Of a stretch of DNA of 64,000 nucleotides, positions 57,853 through 64,000 are shown piece by piece (within the stretch, counting starts at the first letter, position 1; each line of letters begins with the position of its first letter). Origin of the DNA: Anaeromyxobacter dehalogenans 2CP-C. Lineage in GTDB: Bacteria > Myxococcota > Myxococcia > Myxococcales > Anaeromyxobacteraceae. Under the pieces are notes generated by a model. The model was given only the letters and a program-made list of their open reading frames with translations, was not told where the DNA came from and did not search any database. The stretch spans positions 4,314,001 through 4,378,000 of the forward strand of contig NC_007760.1 in the NCBI RefSeq assembly GCF_000013385.1, written 5' to 3'. Position numbers and translations under genes: made by a program.

Positions 57853-57939
57853 CAGGCGTGGCGCCACGCGGGTTCCGGGGTGCGCGGCTGTCGGCACCGC
57901 GCGCATTTGCGGGGTTCGCTGTCCGTGCAATAAGACGGC

Positions 57940-58719
57940 ATGTCCTTCTGGAAGCGATGGCTCGGCCGAGGCGCGGGCACCCCGGAGCCGGCCGGCGAGG
58001 CGCCCGAGCCCGAGGTGCCGGAGTTCCCCTATCCGCTGGTCGCCGTCCCGGGCCGCGACGCGGTGGAGGAGTGGCTGCGGCTGCGCGAGCTGTGGCGGCC
58101 GGAGGGTGCCTGCCCGGTGCTCCTCGGCCCGCGCGAGCAGGTGGAGTCCGCGCGGGAGGGGCTCGAGGGCGCCGACGTCGCCGCGATGCTGCGGGCCGCC
58201 GAGGGGCTCGACGGGCCCGAGGTCCTCGAGCGGCGGCGGCGCGAGGCCGAGGCGGACTACGCCGCCGACCCGTCGGCGCTGCAGGAGAACGGCCTGTTCG
58301 TCCCGCAGGGCGAGTGGCCCGCGACGCCGTCGCGCGGCCACCAGCTCGGCGCGCACTGCGACCTCACCACCGACCGCCCGCATCCCGTCGTGTACTTCGC
58401 CCGGATCCCGACCGTGCACTCCTGGGAGGCGTTCGCCCACCTGAACTACGGCGCGTGGAACGCGTGCCCCGCGACCGAGGAGCACGTCGCGCTGCACCGC
58501 CACTGGCACGAGCGCCACGGGTCGGAGATCTACGCGGTCGCCGGCGACGTGGTGGAGTGCTGGGTGCCGCGCCCGCCCGAGGATCGCGAGGGCGCCGAGG
58601 CGCTCGCGCGCGAGCAGTGCCTGTACTGCGACGACATCGTGCACCAGGGCACGCAGACCTTGCTGAACCTCGCCGCCGAGCTGAAGGGCTCGCACGCGTG
58701 GTTCTTCTGGTGGGACTGA
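57940..58719 (+). CDS. DUF4253-type protein
   Basis: A 259-residue soluble protein. The core, from residue 130, has HPVVYFARIPTVHSWEAFAHLNYGAWNACP, LHRHWHERHGSEIYAVAGDVVECWVPRPP and ALAREQCLYCDDIV, matching DUF4253, often found near toxin-immunity or stress loci but of unknown function. The N-terminal 120 residues are acidic, with a short charged start (MSFWKRWLGRG). It stands alone between terminator-like structures. Confidence 0.78.
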   Translation: MSFWKRWLGRGAGTPEPAGEAPEPEVPEFPYPLVAVPGRDAVEEWLRLRELWRPEGACPVLLGPREQVESAREGLEGADVAAMLRAAEGLDGPEVLERRRREAEADYAADPSALQENGLFVPQGEWPATPSRGHQLGAHCDLTTDRPHPVVYFARIPTVHSWEAFAHLNYGAWNACPATEEHVALHRHWHERHGSEIYAVAGDVVECWVPRPPEDREGAEALAREQCLYCDDIVHQGTQTLLNLAAELKGSHAWFFWWD

Positions 58720-58908
58720 CGGCCGACGCGACGGCCTCGACACGGTCGGGGCTTGCCGCGCGCCCGGACCACGCACAGCGACGCGCGCGCCGCTGCACGC
58801 ACCCATCGGCACCCCGCGCCACACGGGACGACATCCCGCGACTGCGGCCTTCCCGCGCCGCGCTGGAGTCGCGATCTTGCGTGATAGGCTCGCGCCCTCC
58901 CCCGCCAC

Positions 58909-61818
58909 ATGGCCACCATCCTCGAGAAGTACGAGCAGATCCTCGCGGCCGACCCCCGGTCGCGCATCTTCGTCGAGCTCGCCCGCGCGCTGCTCGAGCG
59001 CGGGCAGCACGCGCGCGCCATCGAGATCTGCCGGCAGGGCCTCGAGCACCACCCGTCCTCCATCCTGGGGCGCGTGATCTGGGGACGGGCGCTCCTCGAG
59101 TCGGGTGACACGAAGGACGCGAACGATCAGTTCGAGATCGCCATCGCGGTCGATCCGGGCAGCCCGTACGCGTACAACCTGGTGGGCGAGGCGCTGGTCG
59201 CGAAGGGGCTCTTCCGCGACGCGCTGCCCGTGCTCCTGCGGGCCGTGGAGCTGCAGCCGGCGGACGCCCGCGTGCGCGGCTGGCTGGAGCAGGCGAAGCG
59301 CGGCGTGCGCGAGGACGGCGCCGCGCCGGGCGCCGAGGACGCGCCCGCGCCGGCGCGCGCCGCCGCGCCGGACGAGGTGACCGAGCCGTACCGGCCGCTC
59401 ACCGACGAGCCGCCGAAGGCGGAGGTCCCGCCGGAGCTCGAGCCGACCGCGACGTTCGACCTCCCGCCGCGCGCGGCGCCCCGGCCGCGGACGGCCGCTT
59501 CACCCACCGTCGCGCCGACGCCCCCGGTGCTGGCGCGCGAGCCGGGCCGGTCGCCGCCGGCCGACGGCGGCGACGCGGCGCTCGAGGCCGCGCTCGCCTT
59601 CGACGTCGCCTACCCGCGGAACGCCGCGCTGCCCGCGGACGAGCCGCTCGACGCGCCCGCAGCGCCGGCCAGCGTGGTCGAGCCCCCGGACGCGGACGAG
59701 CCGCTGGGCCCGCCCGAGCAGCCGGCGCCTCCGCCCGCGGCGGCGCCTGCGCCGCCCCGCCCGCCGCCCATCCGCGCCACCCCGCCGCCGCTCGCGCGCG
59801 ACGAGCTGCCCGCGTCGCTGCTCTCGCTCATCCCCGGCCCCCCGCCGCGCGGCGGCGCGCCGACGGGCGCCGCGACGGCAGCGGCGCCCGCGGCCCGCGC
59901 CCGTCCGGCGGCCGCGCCGGACGCGGCCGAGGCGGAGCGGATCGCGGCGGAGTACGAGCGCGAGGTGCGCGAGCGCCTGCTCGCCGCGCCCGAGCCGCCC
60001 CCCTCCTTCCTGCGCCGCCACCGCCGCGCGGTGCTGGCCGGCGCGGCCGTGTTCGCGCTCCTCGCCGGCGCCGCGGTGTACCTGGTGGTGGACGCGCGCG
60101 TCGCCGCCCGGAACGCGGTGGGCGCCGCCGCGCGCGCCCGCGCCGGGCTCGCCCGCGACACCGCCGGCTCGCTCGCCGAGGCGGCGCGGCTGCTCGCCGA
60201 CGCGCGGCGGATGGGCGCCGGCCCGGAGGTGACCTCGCTCGCCGCGCAGGTCGCGGCGGTGCGCGCCTCCGAGTTCGGCGACGAGGCGGCCAGCGCGCTC
60301 GCCTCCGAGCTCATGGCCTCGGACGCGGCCGGCGACGGCGCGCTCGCCGCGCGCTACCTGCTCGCCGCGCAGCCCGGGGAGCGCGCCGCGGCCGAGGCGG
60401 CCATCCTCTCCGCCCCGCCCTCCTCCGAGCCGCTGATCCAGGCGCTCGCCGGCCGCATCCTGGCGAGCCGCGGCGAGCGCGAGGCGAGCCGCGGCCGCCT
60501 CGAGATCGCCGCGCACGCGAACCCGCCGCTGCTCCGGGCGCTCTCCGACCTGGGCGACGCGGCGCTCGCGGCCGGCGACGCCGAGGGCGCGCTCGCGACC
60601 TACGCCGCGGCGCTCTCCGCCCACGCCACCCACCCGCGCTCGGTGGTGGGGGCGGCCGAGGCGCGCCTGGCGCTGGGCCGGGACCTCGACGCGGCCCGCG
60701 CCGCGCTCGCCGCGGTGGAGGCCGACGAGGGCAGCGCCCCGCCGCGCGACCTGCGGCTGCGCTTCGAGCTCGCCTCCGCCCGCGTCCTCGCCGCCACCGG
60801 CGACGCCGCCGGCGCGGCCGCCCGCCTCGCCCGCGCGGCCCAGGCGCTCGGTGACAGCGCGCCGCTCGCCGCCGCGCTCGCCGACGTGCACCTCGCCGCG
60901 CGCGCCTGGGACCGGGCCGAGGCCGCCGCCGCCCGCGCGGTGGCGCTCGCGCCGAAGGACGAGGGCGCGAAGGTGCTGCTGGCCCGCGCCCGCATCGGCC
61001 GCGGACGCCTCGCCGAGGCGCTCGCCGCCACCGAGGGCGCCGAGGGCCGCGCCGTGCGCGTGCAGCGCGCCATCGCGCGCTACCGGCTGGGCCAGTTCGC
61101 CGCGGCCCGCGCCGAGCTGGAGCGCACCGCCCGCGACGGCCGCATGCCGGCCGAGGCCGCGGTCTGGTACGCGCTCACCGACGTGGCCCAGGGGCGCGCC
61201 GCCCGCGGGCGCGCGCTGCTCGAGAAGCTCGCCGCCACCCGCTCGCCGCCGCCGCTCGCGCACGTGGCGCTGGGCCGGGCGCTCGAGGCCGAGGGGCGCG
61301 CGGCCGACGCCGAGAAGGCGTACCGCGACGCGGTCACCCGCGATCCGCGCGCCCCGGAGCCGGCGCTGGCGCTCGGGGACCTGCTGCTGCGCCGCGGGCG
61401 CGCGGGCGACGCGCTCCCGTTCCTGGAGAAGGCGGTGGCGCTCGATCCGGCCGATCCGGAGGCGCGCCGCGCGCTCGGCGCGGCCCGGCTCGCCGGCGGC
61501 GAGGCCTCGGCGGCCCGCGCCGAGCTGGACGCGGTGCTGCTGGCGCGGCCGAAGGACGCCGCCGCGCTGCGCCTGCTCTCCGCGGCCTGGCTCGCGGAGG
61601 CGCAGCCGGCGGAGGCCCGCCGCGCCGCCGAGCGCGGCCTCGCCGTCGCGCCGCGGGATCCGGCGCTGCTGCTCGCCGGGGCGCGGGCGGCGCTCGCCGA
61701 CGGGGACCGCGCCGTGGCCCGTGCCCTCGCCGAGCGCGCCCTGAAGGCGGGAGCCCGGGGCGAGGACGCCGCCGAGGCCCGGCGCCTGGCGGCGACCCAG
61801 ACGGCGAAGCGCAGGTAG
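58909..61818 (+). CDS. Membrane-bound TPR protein
   Basis: A 969-residue protein in three parts. Residues 1-130 are clear TPR repeats (ILEKYEQILAADPRSRIFVELARALLERGQ, HARAIEICRQGLEHHPSS, DALPVLLRAVELQPADA). A long Pro/Ala-rich linker (about 150-360) leads to one membrane helix (AVLAGAAVFALLAGAAVYLVV, residues about 373-393). A periplasmic part with many degenerate TPR-like helices follows to the end. It may sense or gather envelope proteins across the membrane. The sequence style is close to the giant TPR protein at 38659. The start at 58909 has no strong ribosome site. Function unknown. Confidence 0.83.
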   Translation: MATILEKYEQILAADPRSRIFVELARALLERGQHARAIEICRQGLEHHPSSILGRVIWGRALLESGDTKDANDQFEIAIAVDPGSPYAYNLVGEALVAKGLFRDALPVLLRAVELQPADARVRGWLEQAKRGVREDGAAPGAEDAPAPARAAAPDEVTEPYRPLTDEPPKAEVPPELEPTATFDLPPRAAPRPRTAASPTVAPTPPVLAREPGRSPPADGGDAALEAALAFDVAYPRNAALPADEPLDAPAAPASVVEPPDADEPLGPPEQPAPPPAAAPAPPRPPPIRATPPPLARDELPASLLSLIPGPPPRGGAPTGAATAAAPAARARPAAAPDAAEAERIAAEYEREVRERLLAAPEPPPSFLRRHRRAVLAGAAVFALLAGAAVYLVVDARVAARNAVGAAARARAGLARDTAGSLAEAARLLADARRMGAGPEVTSLAAQVAAVRASEFGDEAASALASELMASDAAGDGALAARYLLAAQPGERAAAEAAILSAPPSSEPLIQALAGRILASRGEREASRGRLEIAAHANPPLLRALSDLGDAALAAGDAEGALATYAAALSAHATHPRSVVGAAEARLALGRDLDAARAALAAVEADEGSAPPRDLRLRFELASARVLAATGDAAGAAARLARAAQALGDSAPLAAALADVHLAARAWDRAEAAAARAVALAPKDEGAKVLLARARIGRGRLAEALAATEGAEGRAVRVQRAIARYRLGQFAAARAELERTARDGRMPAEAAVWYALTDVAQGRAARGRALLEKLAATRSPPPLAHVALGRALEAEGRAADAEKAYRDAVTRDPRAPEPALALGDLLLRRGRAGDALPFLEKAVALDPADPEARRALGAARLAGGEASAARAELDAVLLARPKDAAALRLLSAAWLAEAQPAEARRAAERGLAVAPRDPALLLAGARAALADGDRAVARALAERALKAGARGEDAAEARRLAATQTAKRR

Positions 61819-61843
61819 CGCGCGGGGCGCTAGCATCGGGGCC

Positions 61844-62524
61844 ATGGCCCTCGCCCCGGTCCGCGCCGCCGTCTTCGACGCCTACGGAACCCTCTTCGAC
61901 GTGGCCAGCGCCGCCGCCGAGGCGCGCGGCGCGCTCGGCGATCGGTGGCAGCCGCTCGCCGAGCTGTGGCGGGCGAAGCAGCTCCAGTACACCTGGCTGC
62001 GCAGCCTGGCCGGCCGGCACGCCGACTTCTGGCAGGTGACCGGCGACGCGCTCGACTTCGCGCTCGAGGCGCTCGGCCTCGCCGGGCCGGGGCTGCGCGA
62101 CGGGTTGATGGACGCTTACCGCCGCCTCGCCGCGTACCCGGAGGCGAGGGACGCGCTCACGCGCCTGCGCGGCGCCGGCGTGCGGCTGGCGGTGCTCTCG
62201 AACGGCGCGCCCGCCATGCTCGCCTCCGCCGCCGAGAGCGCCGGCCTCGCCGGCCTGCTCGAGCAGGTCCTCTCCGTGGAGGACGTCGGCGTCTACAAGC
62301 CGCACCCGGCCGTCTACCGGCTGGCGGTGGATCGCCTCGGCGTTCCCGCCCCGGAGATCCTGTTCGTCTCCTCGAACGGATGGGACGCGTTCGGCGCGAA
62401 GGCGTTCGGGCTCCAGGTGGCCTGGTGCAACCGCGCCGGCCAGCCCGCGGAGCGGCTCCCCGCCGCCCCCGACGCCGAGATCCGCTCGCTCGCCGAGCTG
62501 CCGCCGCTGCTGGGCCTGCCGTAG
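61844..62524 (+). CDS. L-2-haloacid dehalogenase (HAD superfamily, type II)
   Basis: Hydrolyses L-2-haloalkanoic acids to D-2-hydroxy acids. The 226-residue protein matches the L-DEX family closely: nucleophile Asp in VFDAYGTLFD, the arginine of LWRAKQLQYTWLRSL, the serine in AVLSNG, lysine and tyrosine in VYKPHPAVY, and the SSNGWDAFGAKAFG block. Members are about 220-240 residues, so it is full length. No transporter or regulator is adjacent. The substrate may be a natural or man-made halogenated acid. Confidence 0.9.
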   Translation: MALAPVRAAVFDAYGTLFDVASAAAEARGALGDRWQPLAELWRAKQLQYTWLRSLAGRHADFWQVTGDALDFALEALGLAGPGLRDGLMDAYRRLAAYPEARDALTRLRGAGVRLAVLSNGAPAMLASAAESAGLAGLLEQVLSVEDVGVYKPHPAVYRLAVDRLGVPAPEILFVSSNGWDAFGAKAFGLQVAWCNRAGQPAERLPAAPDAEIRSLAELPPLLGLP

Positions 62525-62532
62525 GGCGCTCG

Positions 62533-62630
62533 CCCTTCGACAGGCTCAGGGCGAGCGGGTCGGAAGCCGCTCGGGCTCAGGGTGAGCGGAGAGGATCCGC
62601 TCGTGGTGAGCCCCGTCGAACCGCGAGCGG
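62533..62630 (+). repeat. Bipartite interspersed repeat, copy 2
   Basis: Half A (62533-62558) is CCCTTCGACAGGCTCAGGGC then GAGCGG, and half B (62605-62630) is GGTGAGCCCCGTCGAACCGC then GAGCGG. Between them is a second CTCAGGGTGAGCGG core. It is the direct-orientation partner of the inverted copy at 63551-63622, and the two bracket the ArsR-AHSA1 genes. Confidence 0.75.
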
Positions 62631-62673
62631 ATCTGGCCCGACCATCCCGTTGGGTCGCACGCGCGGTGAGGGC

Positions 62674-62701
62674 TTGCGCGGGCCGGCGGCCTGCTTAACA
62701 C
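62674..62701 (+). promoter_or_regulatory. Candidate promoter for the ArsR-family gene, possibly leaderless
   Basis: TTGCGC (62674-62679) and TAACAC (62696-62701) are 16 bases apart. Transcription would start about at the ATG of 62710, with no ribosome site visible, suggesting a leaderless message. The same TTGCGC hexamer is used in the candidate promoter at 35165. Supported by pattern only. Confidence 0.35.
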
Positions 62702-62719
62702 TGAACCATATGGTTCAGT
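62700..62719. promoter_or_regulatory. Perfect 20-bp palindrome over the ArsR-family start codon
   Basis: ACTGAACCATATGGTTCAGT reads the same on both strands. It covers the end of the candidate -10 and the ATG at 62710. A repressor dimer bound here would block both transcription and translation initiation, so it is likely an autoregulatory operator for the gene it overlaps. Confidence 0.7.
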
Positions 62720-63048
62720 ATACGGAGCGGCTCGACACCACGTTCGCGGCGCTCGCGGATGCGACCCGGCGCGGCGTGCTGGAGCGCCTCGGCCGCGGGG
62801 ACGCGTCCATCGGCGAGCTGGCGACGGGCTTCGAGATGACGCTCACCGGGATGAAGAAGCACGTGCGGGTCCTCGAGGACGCTGGGCTCGTCACGACGGA
62901 GAAGGTCGGTCGCGTGCGGAGCTGCAGGCTCGGCCCGCGCCGGCTGGAGGACGAGCTCGCCTGGATGGCGGGGTATCGCCGGATGCTGGAGGCGCGCCTC
63001 GACCGCCTGGACGCGCTCCTGAAGCGCACGAAAGGACGGACCGAATGA
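62710..63048 (+). CDS. ArsR/SmtB-family transcriptional regulator
   Basis: A 112-residue winged-helix repressor. The N-terminal ALADATRRGVLERLGRGDASIGELATGFEMTLTGMKKHVRVLEDAGLVTTEKVGRVRSCRL is a typical ArsR helix-turn-helix. There is no ELCVCDL-type metal-binding motif, so metal sensing is unlikely. Such regulators are often paired with AHSA1 proteins, as here. The ATG lies in the centre of a perfect 20-bp palindrome. The stop overlaps the ATG of the AHSA1 gene. Confidence 0.93.
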   Translation: MVQYTERLDTTFAALADATRRGVLERLGRGDASIGELATGFEMTLTGMKKHVRVLEDAGLVTTEKVGRVRSCRLGPRRLEDELAWMAGYRRMLEARLDRLDALLKRTKGRTE

Positions 63049-63536
63049 CGAGCCAGGCCGTGAAGCAGCGCGCCGCGAAGGCGGCGGTGTCCACCCCGAC
63101 CGACCGCGAGATCCGCGTGGAGCGGATCTTCGACGCGCCCCGCGAGCGCGTGTGGCGAGCGTTCACCGACCCGGCGCTGCTGGCGCAGTGGTGGGGTCGC
63201 GGGAACGAGCTGGTGGTCGAGCGGTACGAGCTGGAGAAGGGCGGCCACTGGCGCTTCGTGGAGCACGCCGACGACGGCGTCCACGGGTTCGAGGGCCGCT
63301 TCCGCGAGGTGACGCCGCCCGAGCGGCTCGCGATGACGTTCGAGTGGGACGGCATGCCGGGCTACGTCGCCATCGAGACCACCGTGCTCGAGGACCTGGG
63401 CGACGGCCGCACCCGCCTCGTCGCGACCACGCTCTTCCACACCACCGAGGAGCGCGACGGCATGCTCGGCGCCATGGGCGAGGGGCTGGACCAGAGCTAC
63501 GCCGCGCTGGATCGGCTGCTCGCCGGCGGCGCGTGA
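63045..63536 (+). CDS. SRPBCC/AHSA1-family protein
   Basis: A 163-residue helix-grip protein: REIRVERIFDAPRERVWRAFTDPALLAQWWG, FREVTPPERLAMTFEWDG, TRLVATTLFHTTEERDGML and GLDQSYAALDRLL match the AHSA1 (activator of Hsp90 ATPase-like) group of START-fold proteins. The substrate is unknown. The ATG overlaps the ArsR-family stop, so the regulator probably controls this gene too. The N-terminal 25 residues are basic and Ala-rich. Confidence 0.92.
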   Translation: MTSQAVKQRAAKAAVSTPTDREIRVERIFDAPRERVWRAFTDPALLAQWWGRGNELVVERYELEKGGHWRFVEHADDGVHGFEGRFREVTPPERLAMTFEWDGMPGYVAIETTVLEDLGDGRTRLVATTLFHTTEERDGMLGAMGEGLDQSYAALDRLLAGGA

Positions 63537-63550
63537 GCGGGACCGCCGCC

Positions 63551-63622
63551 CGCTCGCGGTTCGACGGGGCTCACCGCGCGCGGGCCTCTGGATGCTCCGG
63601 TCGCCCTGAGCCTGTCGAAGGG
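63551..63622 (-). repeat. Bipartite interspersed repeat, copy 3 (inverted)
   Basis: Half B (63551-63575) and half A (63597-63622) are the reverse complements of those at 62605-62630 and 62533-62558, with 25 of 25 and 25 of 26 bases matching. It overlaps the last codons and stop of the - strand gene at 63571, supplying the peptide RPSTGSGRPEHPEARAR at its C-terminus. Confidence 0.75.
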
Positions 63623-64000
63623 CGGGCGGAGGCGGCCCGGCCGGCCTGGCGGCGCGCGAACCGCTCCTTCACCTCGTAGGCGAAGCCGTCGAGGATCTCG
63701 GGGTCGATCGGGTCGCCGTTCGCCGAGAGCGTCAGCGAGAGCAGGCCCTCCCGCGCGGCCGCGTGGTAGAGCTGCGCCTCGGCGAGCCGGGTGGGCATGC
63801 AGTCGAGCGGGCCGGCGCAGAGGATCCCGTCCACGCCGCGGTGCCGCCAGGCCTCGAGCGCGAGCCCCATCGCCAGCACCGACTCGTGCTCGAGGTCCTC
63901 GCGGAGGTAGCCCTGCGCCTCCCTCGCGACCCGGTGCGGCGGCTCCGGGGCAGGCCAGCCCAGCGGCTCGCCCGCGGCGCGGAACACGAGGTTCACGATG
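63571..64000 (-). CDS. C-terminal fragment of a 2-hydroxyacyl-CoA dehydratase/activase-type protein
   Basis: The - strand frame is open to the window end, so the N-terminus lies beyond 64000. The visible part has SVLAMGLALEAW, GVDGILCAGPLDCMPTRLAEAQL, and LLSLTLSANGDPIDPEILDGFAYEVKERF. This resembles the C-terminal region of the large BcrAD/BadF-HgdD fusion proteins (DUF2229), in which GVDGI-x(3)-GP-x-x-CMP is conserved. These are Fe-S enzymes or activators of unknown substrates. The last 17 residues are encoded by the interspersed repeat. A GTG near 63996 is unlikely to be the true start. Confidence 0.7.
   Translation of the reverse strand, partial: IVNLVFRAAGEPLGWPAPEPPHRVAREAQGYLREDLEHESVLAMGLALEAWRHRGVDGILCAGPLDCMPTRLAEAQLYHAAAREGLLSLTLSANGDPIDPEILDGFAYEVKERFARRQAGRAASARPSTGSGRPEHPEARAR

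Noticed and set aside
62710-63048. Metal-sensing role for the ArsR-family regulator
   Set aside because: The cysteine motif for metal binding (ELCVCDL-like) is absent and the partner is an AHSA1 protein, which is typical of non-metal ArsR regulators.

Overview
The window is very GC-rich chromosomal DNA with ATG/GTG starts, stop-start overlaps between neighbouring genes and short spacers. The gene content suggests an Anaeromyxobacter-like member of the Myxococcota (Deltaproteobacteria in the older sense): a meso-DAP-type MurE, a multihaem c-type cytochrome, many TPR and lipoprotein genes, and a hydrolytic L-2-haloacid dehalogenase. The genus is inferred from gene style; no database was searched. 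I saw no rRNA, tRNA, CRISPR array or transposase.

Region 1 (1-15.7 kb) is the distal part of the division and cell wall (dcw) cluster on the + strand: murE (cut by the window edge), murF, mraY, murD, ftsW, murG, murC, murB, ddl, then ftsQ, ftsA, ftsZ. Most neighbours overlap by ATGA or abut, so this is one translationally coupled operon making the lipid-linked peptidoglycan precursor and the divisome core. It is interrupted between ddl and ftsQ by a divergently oriented multihaem cytochrome gene. A strong hairpin follows ftsZ.

Region 2 (15.7-24.2 kb) is mostly on the - strand: an HD-domain protein, an esterase, two tandem paralogous outer-membrane barrel proteins, a small unknown protein, alaS, a lipoprotein and trmB. 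One + strand secreted protein sits among them. Region 3 (24.3-35.1 kb) has a lipoprotein-ABC ATPase-permease operon, a LysM lytic transglycosylase (mltD-like), a dusB-fis-ZIP transporter operon, glutamate-cysteine ligase, and a membrane-bound LuxR-type regulator divergent from a DUF2231 membrane protein.

Region 4 (35.2-49.1 kb) is dominated by an S41/PDZ protease with a long C-terminal extension and a 3,268-residue alanine-rich TPR-like protein, followed by a small cysteine-rich secreted protein. Region 5 (49.1-57.8 kb) carries queC, a PHA-granule-type small protein, a cluster of intergenic repeats, a solo N6-adenine DNA methyltransferase, a degenerate HATPase protein, an ICMT-family membrane methyltransferase, a Fur-family regulator, dacB and ssb. 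Region 6 (57.9-64 kb) has a DUF4253 protein, a membrane TPR protein, an L-2-haloacid dehalogenase, an ArsR-AHSA1 gene pair bracketed by inverted repeats, and the C-terminal end of a 2-hydroxyacyl-CoA dehydratase/activase-type protein running off the window.

The most noteworthy signals are the cytochrome gene inside the dcw cluster, the giant TPR gene with its unusual end domains, the dusB-fis operon, the perfect 20-bp palindrome over the ArsR start codon, and a bipartite interspersed repeat that flanks the ArsR cassette and supplies the C-terminal tail of the last protein.
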